From NCBI RefSeq assembly GCF_010731775.1, contig NZ_AP022590.1, positions 310,001-374,000 on the forward strand: a DNA stretch of 64,000 nucleotides, read 5' to 3'. Both the position numbers and the translations under genes were made by a program. The notes under the pieces were generated by a model that saw only the letters and a program-made list of their open reading frames with translations, was not told where the DNA came from and did not search any database. The stretch comes from Mycobacterium mantenii (lineage in GTDB: Bacteria > Actinomycetota > Actinomycetes > Mycobacteriales > Mycobacteriaceae). Below are positions 38,278 through 46,739 of the stretch, in pieces (within the stretch, counting starts at the first letter, position 1; each line of letters starts with the position of its first letter).

Positions 38278-38730
38278 GGCGGTCGACTGGGCGCGGCGCT
38301 ATTGCCGGTGAGCGATAAACCGACCGGTGCGGATGATTGGTCCGTCGCGCCGGGGTATGGCGTGAATGCGTCGACGGCTCACGTACCGTCGGCACATGTG
38401 TTTCTGGTGTGCCGACCGCGCCATCGCGCATAGTCAGGCTCATGAGCGCGTCGCCGGTGGCGGCGTGCGCGCCCCGCGCCACCGCGACCGGCGCAATTCT
38501 GCTGTGCGAGTCGGCAGTCCGGCGGCGCGCCCCGATCCCGCGTTGGCCCTCCCTTTTGTCTGCGGCATCGGCAACCTCGCGTGAACCGTGGCGCTGTTCG
38601 TCGCAATTGGGCCGTGGCCCGGCATCATTTCGACATCGGTGTGGTATCCGTTTTTGTAGAATTTGTGATTTGACTTCGCATTTCTTGTTGGCTGGAGCAA
38701 AGTTATGCGAGCCCGGCGATAAGGCTGATC

Positions 38731-38796
38731 GCGTGCGGGTTTCTTTCCCGCGCACACCCGGCCCGCTCGCCGGCTATGCAGGTAAGGGCATAGCCG
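38731..38796 (+). promoter_or_regulatory. Two hairpins in the leader of the LGFP-repeat gene
   Basis: First hairpin: GCGTGCGGG (38731-38739), loop TTTCTTT, CCCGCGCAC (38747-38755), about 7 pairs with one wobble. Second: CGGCTATGC (38771-38779), loop AGGTAAGG, GCATAGCCG (38788-38796), a perfect 9-bp stem whose loop is RBS-like. They lie 35-100 bases upstream of the start and could regulate translation or mRNA stability. I do not recognise a known riboswitch class. Confidence 0.4.
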
Positions 38797-38830
38797 CAGA
38801 TAAAGCCATATCCGCCGGCTGGGAGGCTTG

Positions 38831-41041
38831 GTGAAGGTGCAGAGAGGTCACATGCGCAGGCTGATCGGAAGCGCGCTGGTCAGCTTGACGACTACCGCAC
38901 TGGCCACCGTATTGCTGGCCCCCACGGCGGTAGCGAGCCCGATCGGCGACGCCGAGGCGGCGATCATGGCCGCATGGGACAAGGCCGGCGGTGACACGTC
39001 GCCGCTGGGTGCCCGCAAGGGCGATGTCTACCCCGTCGGCGACGGTTTCGCCCTGGACTTCGACGGCGGCAAGATGTTCTTCACCCCGGCCACCGGGGCC
39101 AAATTCGCCTACGGGCCCGTCCTGGACAAATACGAGTCGCTCGGCGGGCCGGCGGGCAGCGATCTGGGCTTCCCGACCATCAACGAGGTGCCCGGCCTCG
39201 CCGGTCCGGACAGCCGGGTAATCACATTCTCGGCCAGCGACAAGCCGGTGATTTTCTGGACCCCCGAGCACGGCCCGCACGTGGTGCGCGGCGCCCTCAA
39301 CACCGCCTGGGACAAGCTCGGCAGCTCGGGCGGGGTGCTCGGGGTGCCCGTCGGCGACGAGACCTACTCCGGCGAGGTGTCGTCGCAGAACTTCAGCGGC
39401 GGCCAGGTGTCGTGGAACCGGCAGACGAAGCAGTTCACCACCGAGCCGCCGGCGCTGGCCGACCAGTTGAAGGGCCTGCAGGTGGCGATCGATCCCACCG
39501 CGTCGATCAACACGGCCTGGCGCGCGGCCGGCGGACCCACCGGACCCTTGGGCGCCAAGCAGGGCGGGCAATATCCCGTCGGCGGCGACGGCATCGCCCA
39601 GAACTTCGCCGGCGGCAAGGTGTTCTTCACCCCGGCCACCGGCGCAAACGCCGTCGAGAGCGACATCCTGGCCAAATACGAGTCGCTCGGCGGACCGGTC
39701 GGCAGCGACCTGGGATTCCCCACCACCAACGAAACCGACGGCGGCATCGGGCCTTCCAGCCGCATCTGCACTTTCTCCGCCGCCGACAAGCCGGTCATCT
39801 TCTGGACCTCCGACCACGGCGCGTTCGTCGTGCGCGGGGCGATGAGGGCCGCATGGGACAAGCTGCGCGCCCCCGCCGGCAAACTGGGTGCGCCGGTCGG
39901 CGACCAGTCCGTGAGCGGCGATGTGATCTCGCAGCAGTTCACCGGCGGCAAGATTTCGTGGAACCGGGCGAAGAACACGTTCACTACGGAACCGGCCAAC
40001 CTGGCGCCGTTGCTGTCGGGCCTGCAGGTGTCGGGCCAGAATCAGCCGAGCACTTCGGCCGTGCCGGCGCATCCCAAGAAATTCACCTGGCACTGGTGGT
40101 GGCTGATGGCCGCAATTCCGGTGCTGGCGCTGCTCGTGCTGTTGGTGTGGATGCTGTTCGTCTGGCGCCGGCGCCGGTCCGGGCACGAGGACGCCGCGGG
40201 CTACGCGCCCGAGCACGGCGGGGATTTCGGTTATGACGCCGAAGGGCCCTGGGGGCGGGACGATTCCGACCTCGACGCCGAGCCGCTCCGGCTGAGCGCG
40301 CCGCAGCAGCCCGAACCGGCACCGGAGGCCGCGCGGGTCAGCTGGCAACGTCAGATGCCGGCCGAGAGTGAATACGGGTTCACCGACGCTGATCCCGACG
40401 CGATCGTCACCGACTCCATCCCGGTCGTCTCCGAGGAGATGCTGTCGGAGGCCGACTATGCCGATGCCGGAGCCGACTACACCGACTACACCGACGGCGT
40501 TCCCGAGGTCGCCGAGTCCGAGACGGCCGACGACGCCGCATACGTCGACGCGGATGAATACGATGCTGGCTACGCGGACACGGAGTATGCCGAGGACGAG
40601 TATGCCGACGTCGCCGTTCCGCACACCCCGCCGGACACCGAAGCCGTGACCGGCGCCCTGGAAACCGCCGAGCCCGAGGACGAATACCACGAGCTCGCAA
40701 CGCCGGAGCAGGACGTCGAGTCCCTAGAGGAGACCCCCGCGGACGTCGGGACGGGAGCCGGTGCGGTCGCGGCCGGGACGCTGGCACGAAGCGGTCGGCA
40801 CGCCGCCGCGGACGACGAGGACGGCTCGGAGAACGGTTTGGCGGGCCCGGACGGACGCCCCACGATTCACCTGCCGCTCGATGACCCGTACCAGGCGCCC
40901 GAGGGGTACCCGATCAAGGCCAGCGCTCGTTACGGCCTGTATTACACGCCGGGCAGCGACCTGTATCAGGACACGCTCGCCGAGATCTGGCTGTCGAGCG
41001 AAGAAGTCGCGTTGGCCAACGGCTTCACCAGGGCCGACTGA
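38831..41041 (+). CDS. LGFP-repeat envelope protein with acidic tail (Rv2721c-like)
   Basis: A 736-residue single-pass protein: signal peptide (MRRLIGSALV...TAVASP, cleavage near 36), an extracytoplasmic part made of two tandem 182-residue modules of LGFP repeats (YESLGGP.GSDLGFPT occurs in both), a transmembrane helix near residues 418-440 (WHWWWLMAAIPVLALLVLLV), and a cytosolic tail of about 290 residues rich in Asp, Glu and Tyr. LGFP repeats are linked to cell-wall anchoring in Corynebacteriales. Start is GTG 38831 after GGGAGG, or ATG 38852 after AGAGAGG. The conserved C-terminal end contains ASARYGLYYTPGSDLYQDTL. Confidence 0.85.
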   Translation: MKVQRGHMRRLIGSALVSLTTTALATVLLAPTAVASPIGDAEAAIMAAWDKAGGDTSPLGARKGDVYPVGDGFALDFDGGKMFFTPATGAKFAYGPVLDKYESLGGPAGSDLGFPTINEVPGLAGPDSRVITFSASDKPVIFWTPEHGPHVVRGALNTAWDKLGSSGGVLGVPVGDETYSGEVSSQNFSGGQVSWNRQTKQFTTEPPALADQLKGLQVAIDPTASINTAWRAAGGPTGPLGAKQGGQYPVGGDGIAQNFAGGKVFFTPATGANAVESDILAKYESLGGPVGSDLGFPTTNETDGGIGPSSRICTFSAADKPVIFWTSDHGAFVVRGAMRAAWDKLRAPAGKLGAPVGDQSVSGDVISQQFTGGKISWNRAKNTFTTEPANLAPLLSGLQVSGQNQPSTSAVPAHPKKFTWHWWWLMAAIPVLALLVLLVWMLFVWRRRRSGHEDAAGYAPEHGGDFGYDAEGPWGRDDSDLDAEPLRLSAPQQPEPAPEAARVSWQRQMPAESEYGFTDADPDAIVTDSIPVVSEEMLSEADYADAGADYTDYTDGVPEVAESETADDAAYVDADEYDAGYADTEYAEDEYADVAVPHTPPDTEAVTGALETAEPEDEYHELATPEQDVESLEETPADVGTGAGAVAAGTLARSGRHAAADDEDGSENGLAGPDGRPTIHLPLDDPYQAPEGYPIKASARYGLYYTPGSDLYQDTLAEIWLSSEEVALANGFTRAD

Positions 41042-41056
41042 TTCGGCCTGGGCGGG

Positions 41057-41755
41057 TCACACCTTGCGGATGACCGTGACAACCTTGCCCAGCACGCTCG
41101 CGTCATTGCCGGGGATGGGGTCGAACGCCGGGTTGTGCGGCATCAGCCACACCTGACCGCCGGCGCGTTTGAATGTCTTGACGGTGGCCTCGCCGTCAAG
41201 CATCGCCGCGACGATGTCGCCGTTGTCGGCGACGTTCTGCTGACGCACCACCACCCAGTCGCCGTCACAGATCGCGGCCTCGACCATCGAGTCTCCGACC
41301 ACCTTGAGCAGGAAAAGCGTTCCTTCGCCGACCAATTCGCGCGGTAGGGGAAAGACATCTTCGACGGCCTCTTCGGCAAGGATGGGGCCGCCGGCCGCGA
41401 TGCGCCCGAGCACCGGGACGAACGTGGGCTCCGGCAGGGCATCCGACCCGGCCACCTCGGTGGCGGGCGCCGCCACGTCGTCGTCGGCCCCGCGGACGTC
41501 GACCGCGCGCGGGCGGTTCGGGTCGCGGCGCAGGTACCCCTTGCGCTCCAGGGTGCGCAGCTGGTGCGCCACCGACGACGTCGACGTCAGACCGACGGCG
41601 TCGCCGATCTCCCTGATGCTCGGCGGGTAGCCGCGGCTGGTGACCGAGGCGCGGATGACATTCAGAATGGTGCGCTGCCGTTCGGTCAGCGAGGTATCGA
41701 CGGAGTGCAACCGGCCGTCGGGATCGGCCGGTGAATTGTCGTTGCTGTCGCCCAT
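41057..41755 (-). CDS. lexA: SOS repressor LexA
   Basis: A 232-residue repressor that self-cleaves on RecA filaments. The N-terminal winged helix ([32 protein letters not shown]) binds SOS boxes. The cleavage site is A121-G122 (IAAGG), with catalytic S156 (GDSMV) and K193 (TVKTF). ATG 41755 (MGDSND) is the likely start; the upstream ATG at 41791 would run through its own SOS box region. Autoregulated by the box at 41788-41803. Confidence 0.96.
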   Translation of the reverse strand: MGDSNDNSPADPDGRLHSVDTSLTERQRTILNVIRASVTSRGYPPSIREIGDAVGLTSTSSVAHQLRTLERKGYLRRDPNRPRAVDVRGADDDVAAPATEVAGSDALPEPTFVPVLGRIAAGGPILAEEAVEDVFPLPRELVGEGTLFLLKVVGDSMVEAAICDGDWVVVRQQNVADNGDIVAAMLDGEATVKTFKRAGGQVWLMPHNPAFDPIPGNDASVLGKVVTVIRKV

Positions 41756-41787
41756 GGCACTGAATGTAGCGGTACCGCGAACAAGAA

Positions 41788-41803
41788 TCAAACATGTGTT
41801 CGA
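41788..41803 (-). promoter_or_regulatory. LexA (SOS) box of lexA
   Basis: TCAAACATGTGTTCGA (plus strand) fits TCGAAC-N4-GTTCGA with one mismatch. It is 33 bases upstream of the lexA start, placed for autorepression. Confidence 0.85.
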
Positions 41804-41944
41804 GTAGCGTGTCGCCTGGGGCGCATGAGGGCCAAAAGTCCCTGCCGCTGGTGGATCAAGACCCTATAGCCGGTGAATCACACGTGTGTAACTTTTGGGG
41901 ATATCGGGTATTTGAACTGCAGGCCCAACAGTGACCGGCGAAGT

Positions 41945-41967
41945 TTGTCGGTGGTGTGATCTAGCGT
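41945..41967 (+). promoter_or_regulatory. RecA-independent (PafBC-type) damage promoter of chiZ
   Basis: TTGTCGGTG-N8-TAGCGT is an exact match to the RecA-NDp motif, 100 bases upstream of the Rv2719c-like ATG. The M. tuberculosis orthologue is known to be damage-induced independently of RecA. Transcription should start near 41974. Confidence 0.85.
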
Positions 41968-41985
41968 TTGCTCGTGCGACACGCT

Positions 41986-42042
41986 TCGCTCAAATGTTCG
42001 GGCTTCGAACATACAAGCGATTAGAGTCGAACACACGAGCGA
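41986..42042 (+). promoter_or_regulatory. Three-copy 15-16 bp element in the chiZ leader
   Basis: An inverted copy TCGCTCAAATGTTCG (41986-42000) is followed by two direct copies, TCGAACATACAAGCGA (42005-42020) and TCGAACACACGAGCGA (42027-42042), 22 bases apart and identical at 14 of 16 positions. The inverted copy can pair with either direct copy: with the first, 5 and 7 pairs around a 3x3 internal loop and a 5-base loop. The CGAAC/GTTCG halves are SOS half-sites in the reverse order. It could be an operator cluster or alternative leader RNA hairpins. Confidence 0.55.
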
Positions 42043-42067
42043 GAGTTAGTTGACCGGAGGAACGAAG

Positions 42068-42562
42068 ATGACAGTCATCCACACGCCTGCGCCGCGTACC
42101 AGCAGTCTTCGGCGCCCGATCAACGGTCCCGTCCAGGGTGCTCGATATGGACGAGACGGCCTGACCCGGCCTCGCAGGCCCGCGCCGTCGCGGCCGGCGG
42201 TTGCGCCGACGCGCTACTACGGCACCGGGGTGGCAATGTCCGTAGCTCCCCACCGCAGGCGTTCGGCCACCTGGGCTTCGACCATCGGGTTGGCACTGGC
42301 CGCCGGGGCGATCACGCTGTGGCTGGGTCTGGTCGCGAACGTCGGCCAGGCGCTCAACGGTGACTCCACGACGTCGGCGGCGCACGTTCCGGACCGGCTC
42401 GCCGTCGTCCGCGTCGACGCGGGGGAGTCGCTTCAGGACTTCGCGCACCGGGTGGCGCCCGACGCGCCGACCACTCAGGTCGCCGACCGCATCCGTGAAC
42501 TGAACGATTTGCACTCGCCCACCCTGATGGCGGGTCAGGCCCTGATCGCCCCGGTCGGCTGA
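42068..42562 (+). CDS. chiZ: DNA-damage-induced cell-wall protein (Rv2719c/ChiZ-like)
   Basis: A 164-residue protein with a basic, Pro/Arg-rich cytosolic N-terminus (1-68), one transmembrane segment (about 72-95, WASTIGLALAAGAITLWLGLV) and an extracytoplasmic LysM-like end (VRVDAGESLQDFAHRVA ... LMAGQALIAPVG). In M. tuberculosis the orthologue affects cell division on DNA damage. ATG 42068 follows GGAGG at 42056-42060. Divergent from lexA; its own promoter matches the RecA-independent motif. Confidence 0.85.
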   Translation: MTVIHTPAPRTSSLRRPINGPVQGARYGRDGLTRPRRPAPSRPAVAPTRYYGTGVAMSVAPHRRRSATWASTIGLALAAGAITLWLGLVANVGQALNGDSTTSAAHVPDRLAVVRVDAGESLQDFAHRVAPDAPTTQVADRIRELNDLHSPTLMAGQALIAPVG

Positions 42563-42707
42563 CAGCCGTTGTGCGAAAGCGACTCTGGACGGGCGCCCTC
42601 GGACGCGAGTGGTGAGGCCGTACGTCGGGCGGCTCCATTAGCCGTGCAGGTCAGCGCGCGGGTACGCTCAGAGTCCTGCGGTACCTCGTCACGGTGAAGG
42701 AGCGGTC

Positions 42708-43172
42708 ATGCATTGTCCGTTCTGCCGTCATCCCGACTCCCGGGTGATCGACTCGCGCGAAACCGATGAAGGGCAGGCGATCCGCCGCCGCCGATCCTGT
42801 CCCGAGTGCGGACGACGGTTCACCACCGTGGAGACCGCCGTCCTGGCGGTGGTGAAACGCAGTGGCGTCACCGAGCCGTTCAGCAGGGAGAAGGTCATCA
42901 GCGGCGTGCGCCGGGCTTGCCAGGGGCGTCAGGTCGATGACGACGCGCTGAATCTGCTGGCCCAGCAGGTCGAAGACACCGTGCGCGCCGCGGGTTCGCC
43001 GGAGATCCCCAGTCACGAGGTCGGCTTGGCCATTCTGGGGCCGCTGCGCGACCTCGACGAGGTGGCCTACCTGCGGTTCGCCTCGGTGTATCGGTCCTTT
43101 GAGTCCGCGGACGATTTCGAGCGTGAAATCCAGGCGCTTCGGGAGCACCGGGGAGTGGCGACCCCGGGCTGA
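42708..43172 (+). CDS. nrdR: Transcriptional repressor NrdR
   Basis: A 154-residue zinc-ribbon/ATP-cone repressor of ribonucleotide reductase genes. The zinc ligands are C3, C6, C31 and C34 (CPFC, CPEC), followed by the ATP-cone [29 protein letters not shown] precedes ATG 42708. Together with dut, thyA and thyX in this window it sets dNTP supply. Confidence 0.96.
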   Translation: MHCPFCRHPDSRVIDSRETDEGQAIRRRRSCPECGRRFTTVETAVLAVVKRSGVTEPFSREKVISGVRRACQGRQVDDDALNLLAQQVEDTVRAAGSPEIPSHEVGLAILGPLRDLDEVAYLRFASVYRSFESADDFEREIQALREHRGVATPG

Positions 43173-43213
43173 CGAAAACCGGGCTGGCTCCTCAGCGGGC
43201 TAGGCTCGGTTCC

Positions 43214-43699
43214 ATGCCCACTGACTTGCATCCCGACCTCGCGGCGCTGGCCCCCCTGCTTGGGACCTGGTCCGGCCAGGGCGCGGGTAAGTACCCGACG
43301 ATCCCGCCCTTCGACTATCTCGAAGAAGTCGTGTTCTCCCATGTCGGCAAACCGTTTCTGGCGTACGGGCAGAAAACCAAGGCGGCAGCCGACGGCAAGC
43401 CGCTGCACGCCGAAACCGGCTACCTTCGCGTGCCCCAACCGGGCCACGTCGAACTGGTTCTGGCGCATCCCAGCGGCATCACCGAAATCGAGGTCGGCAC
43501 CTACTCGGTCACCGGTGATCTCATCGAAATGCAAATGTCGACCACGACCGTCGGGTTGACTCCTAGTGCCAAAGAGGTGACGGCGCTGGGTCGTTCCTTC
43601 CGCGTGGACGGCGACGAGCTCTCTTACACGGTGCAGATGGGTGCGGTCGGGCAACCGTTGCAGGACCACCTCGCCGCGGTGCTGCACCGGCAGCGCTGA
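43214..43699 (+). CDS. Nitrobindin-like heme protein (Rv2717c-like)
   Basis: A 161-residue beta-barrel heme-binding protein of the nitrobindin/THAP4 family. The GxWxGxG signature is G17-T-W-S-G-Q-G23 and the proximal heme histidine should be H158 (AVLHRQR). The family binds heme through this histidine and is implicated in NO or peroxynitrite chemistry. Its position downstream of nrdR is conserved. Confidence 0.88.
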   Translation: MPTDLHPDLAALAPLLGTWSGQGAGKYPTIPPFDYLEEVVFSHVGKPFLAYGQKTKAAADGKPLHAETGYLRVPQPGHVELVLAHPSGITEIEVGTYSVTGDLIEMQMSTTTVGLTPSAKEVTALGRSFRVDGDELSYTVQMGAVGQPLQDHLAAVLHRQR

Positions 43700-43723
43700 G
43701 CCCTCCGAGGGCGTGCGACGCCG

Positions 43724-44410
43724 TCAGTCCAGGTGTCTCACACCGTCATTGACGACCCGCCCGGCCACCCGGACCCAGCCTTCGGCGCTCCACGTCGTGT
43801 CGATGACCGAGCCCCTGCCCTGGGTGATCCGCAGGCTCTGGCTCAGGTAATCGGTGATCCGCATCGCCGCCGAACCGGTTGCCTCGTCCTCGACCACACC
43901 GAGGTTGGCGGCGAACATGCGCACCCGCAGCGACCCGGCCGCGCGGTCGACCCAGGCCCACAGGTAGTGGGCGGCATCGTCGGGAAAGTCCGCCGGATCC
44001 GCGGCCAGAACCTCGTCGGGCGAAGCGAATTCGTGCAGGGCGAAGTCGGGTGCCCACTGCGCGCGGGCGTTGATGCTGGCGCGGTGTTCGTCGTAACCCA
44101 CCTGCACGAGCCCGGCCGGTACCTGCAGCGTGTTGATCGGCGAACCGACCTCGCGCAGCCACCACGTCGCGCCGACGGTCGGGTGGCCGGCGAACGGCAG
44201 TTCGGTTCGCGGCGTGAAAATGCTGGCGTGCGCGGTGGAGGAGCCGGCCGCCGGCAGGTCGACGAAAACCGTCTCGCTGTAGCCCAATTGGGTTGCCAGC
44301 CGCTGCCGGTGCGCCGGGTCGACCTGGCGGGCGTCCACCACGCCCAGCGGGTTACCGAAGTTGCCGCCCGAATCGGTGAACACCCGCAACACCGTCACGT
44401 CGATCCCCAT
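43724..44410 (-). CDS. PhzF-family isomerase (Rv2716-like)
   Basis: A 228-residue PhzF-like protein with the two-fold related fold of diaminopimelate-epimerase type. Signatures include [30 protein letters not shown] with the presumed catalytic Glu, [16 protein letters not shown] and [14 protein letters not shown]. The natural reaction of mycobacterial members is unknown. It ends 24 bases from the convergent nitrobindin gene. Confidence 0.88.
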   Translation of the reverse strand: MGIDVTVLRVFTDSGGNFGNPLGVVDARQVDPAHRQRLATQLGYSETVFVDLPAAGSSTAHASIFTPRTELPFAGHPTVGATWWLREVGSPINTLQVPAGLVQVGYDEHRASINARAQWAPDFALHEFASPDEVLAADPADFPDDAAHYLWAWVDRAAGSLRVRMFAANLGVVEDEATGSAAMRITDYLSQSLRITQGRGSVIDTTWSAEGWVRVAGRVVNDGVRHLD

Positions 44411-44455
44411 GGCCCGACTGTACGGCGCCGGAGCCGGTTGCCCCGACCGAGGTGA

Positions 44456-45487
44456 TCAGGTGGCGCTGCGCTCGTCGGATCCCATGGCGTTGAGCACGGC
44501 GACGCGAGTGGGAGCGGGGCCCGAGACGGCCCGCTCGCCGCCGCCGGTGCGCAGCAACCCGCGAAGGTTGGCCTGGTCGTATTCGGCGGGATCGGTGGAG
44601 TCGATGAAGCGCTCGACGACGTCGATGAAACGCGCCGGGTCGTCGTGAAAGGGGAAGTGGCCCGATCCTTCGAAGATTTCGAGCCGGGAGCCGGGCATCG
44701 CGGCATGCGCCATCCACGCGTGCCGGACCGGAACCACCACATCCTTTGTGCCCCAGACGATCTGTACTGGGATGGCCTCGGTCAAATAGCAGCGGTCGAG
44801 CATGGTGACGATCTGTCCGCGCCAATCCACCACCGCGCGCAGCGTCCGGCTGAATGCCGCGGACGCCGTCGGTTCGGGCAAATCGTCGAGGATCCGCAGC
44901 ACGTTGGGCAGGTCGCGGCCCAGCCCGCTGCTGCCCAACGCCACACCCAGGACGCGTCCCATGAGCTGAACCGCGGGCAGCACCAGCGGCAACCGCAGCA
45001 GGGCGATCGCTTCGCTGCCCATCGGCAGCGAGGCCCAGCGCAGGACGAAGTTGACGTCTTTGGTCACGCCGCCGGCGCCGACCAGGATCAGCCGTTCCAC
45101 CAAATGCGGAAATTGGTAGGCGAATTGCATGGCCACGCCGCCGCCCAGCGAGTGACCGATGATGGTGACCCGCTCGATGTCGAGCACGCTGAGCAGGTCA
45201 CGCATCCCGTTTGCATAGGCCGCGATCGAGTAGTCGGCGCGCGGCTTGTCGGATTGCCCGTGGCCCAGTAGATCCGGGGCGATCACCGTGAAACGCTGGG
45301 CGAGCTTGGCCTGCACGGTGTTCCACGTGGTGGAGTTGTCGCCGATGCCGTGGATCAGCAGGATCGCCGGCCCGGAACCGGCGATGCGGTAGGCCCGTTT
45401 GTAGCCGTGGATGGTGCGGAACTCGAGTTTGGGTGCGGTCACTTCACGCACCGGGCGGAGCGTGTTTTTGCGCTTCCGCTCGGTCAT
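44456..45487 (-). CDS. Alpha/beta hydrolase (Rv2715-like)
   Basis: A 343-residue hydrolase with oxyanion HGIGDN (46-51), nucleophile S113 in GHSLGGG, acid D in WGTKDVVVP and base H in GSGHFPF. The 55-residue C-terminal extension after the catalytic His is polar. Substrate unknown; esters or epoxides are possible. It lies upstream of phzF on the same strand with a 45-base gap. Confidence 0.88.
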   Translation of the reverse strand: MTERKRKNTLRPVREVTAPKLEFRTIHGYKRAYRIAGSGPAILLIHGIGDNSTTWNTVQAKLAQRFTVIAPDLLGHGQSDKPRADYSIAAYANGMRDLLSVLDIERVTIIGHSLGGGVAMQFAYQFPHLVERLILVGAGGVTKDVNFVLRWASLPMGSEAIALLRLPLVLPAVQLMGRVLGVALGSSGLGRDLPNVLRILDDLPEPTASAAFSRTLRAVVDWRGQIVTMLDRCYLTEAIPVQIVWGTKDVVVPVRHAWMAHAAMPGSRLEIFEGSGHFPFHDDPARFIDVVERFIDSTDPAEYDQANLRGLLRTGGGERAVSGPAPTRVAVLNAMGSDERSAT

Positions 45488-45550
45488 ATCGCCAACCTTG
45501 GTGTCGGGCCGGGCTAAGGCCGGTGTGGCTAGGGACTCTTGCTAAGTCGG

Positions 45551-46522
45551 TCAGGCATGATCGTCGTCGTCGAACTTCTTCTCCGCCTGTTGGGCCAGAA
45601 ATCGCTCAAACTCTGCGCCCAGCTCGTCGCCGCTAGGCAGATCCTCGTCGCGAGCTAGTAACGATCTGTTCTCCTGAGCGTCGATGAAGGCATCGTACTG
45701 GCGCTCAAGCGCGGCCACCACTTGAGCGACCTCCGCGCTCGCTTCGACCTGCTCGTCGATCTTGGCCCGGATCACCTCGGCCGCCTCCGTCAGCGCCGTC
45801 AGCGGCAGCTCCAGCGACGCGGTCTTGGCGACTTGCTCGAGCAGCGCCTGCGCGGCGGCGGGGTAATCGGTCTGCGTGAGGTAGTGCGGGACGTGCACGG
45901 TATACCCGACGACCTCGTGGCCGTGCTGGCCCATCCGGTACTCCAGCAGGTTGGACGCGCTGCCGGGTACCTGGATCTCCGAGATCCACGGCTGGAAGTT
46001 GGCGATCAACTCCGGGTTGTTCGAGTGCGCGGTCATGGTGGTCGGCCGGGTGTGCGGAACGGCCATCGGGACAGTGCCCAGACCGATGGTCTGGCGCACG
46101 CCGAGGCGTTCGGCCAGCAACCGCACCGCGGTGATGAAGCGCTCCCACTTGAGGTCCGGTTCCATGCCGGACAGCAACAGGAACGGCGTGCCGACCGTGT
46201 CGCGCATCGCGTACAGGCTCAGCTCGGGATCCTCGTAGTGGGTGAAGTGATCGGTCTTGAACGTCATCAGCGGGCGCCGCGAACGGTAGTCCAGCAATTC
46301 GTCGATCGCGAAGGACGCGACCAGTTCGGTGTCCAGCACCGCCTTGAGATGCGTGGCCGCCAGCTTGATGGCATGACCGGCGTCGGAAAACCCCTCGAGG
46401 GCATGCACCAGCACGGGACCGCGGCCGTCGGACGTCGACAACTGCGGCGCCGGCAGCTCGAGCTCGTACATGCCAGCCTGCCCTGGCTGGTACTGATCAC
46501 CTGGGTCTTGATGGTGAGCCAT
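45551..46522 (-). CDS. PAC2-family protein (Rv2714-like)
   Basis: A 323-residue protein of the PAC2 (proteasome assembly chaperone 2-like) family, found in actinobacteria and archaea. Family segments: LVHALEGFSDAGHAIKLAA, LLDYRSRRPLM, LLLSGMEPDLKWERF and VGYTVHVPHYL. The C-terminal 60 residues are a charged coiled coil. Start ATG 46522 (MAHHQD) after GGAGG. Function in bacteria is not established. Confidence 0.88.
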   Translation of the reverse strand: MAHHQDPGDQYQPGQAGMYELELPAPQLSTSDGRGPVLVHALEGFSDAGHAIKLAATHLKAVLDTELVASFAIDELLDYRSRRPLMTFKTDHFTHYEDPELSLYAMRDTVGTPFLLLSGMEPDLKWERFITAVRLLAERLGVRQTIGLGTVPMAVPHTRPTTMTAHSNNPELIANFQPWISEIQVPGSASNLLEYRMGQHGHEVVGYTVHVPHYLTQTDYPAAAQALLEQVAKTASLELPLTALTEAAEVIRAKIDEQVEASAEVAQVVAALERQYDAFIDAQENRSLLARDEDLPSGDELGAEFERFLAQQAEKKFDDDDHA

Positions 46523-46739
46523 CTCCGATCGCCTCCTCTCGGCAATCTCTTCAGGGTGCCCTACCAAGTGTCCCCCGAATCAGGCGGCACCAATATCTAT
46601 CAGCAAATTTCGTGCCCACGCTGTTAGCTGAAACGCGATAACACCCGGGCGTAATCCGGGATCATCGCATCGAGGACGCCGGCCACCGCGGTGGCGCACC
46701 GAGGTGCATGGAAGTCGGCTTGCCGGCGGCCGGTCAGGC

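Larger units (their letters stand above)
38183..38830. other. 648-base intergenic region with several hairpins
   Basis: No supported coding sequence; ORFs to 80 and 165 codons here are Arg-rich with no RBS. It holds a 12-bp palindrome GGACCGCGGTCC at 38196-38207, a hairpin with 9-bp arms at 38243-38277, an AT-richer stretch at 38640-38710 with TTGACT at 38669-38674, and two further hairpins at 38731-38796 in the leader of the LGFP protein. The membrane-protein gene (Rv2723) found here in M. tuberculosis is absent. Confidence 0.5.

Noticed and set aside
38640-38830. c-di-AMP (ydaO) riboswitch before the LGFP gene
   Set aside because: The conserved riboswitch segments I know are not present; only two simple hairpins are seen.
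38191-38834. Small ORFs of 80 and 165 codons in the fadE20-LGFP gap
   Set aside because: No RBS, Arg/Pro-rich shadow-like composition, and no relation to known families; probably non-coding.
38774-40690. Minus-strand 638-codon ORF opposite the LGFP gene
   Set aside because: Its apparent internal repeats merely reflect the duplicated LGFP modules on the plus strand; no RBS or recognisable domain.
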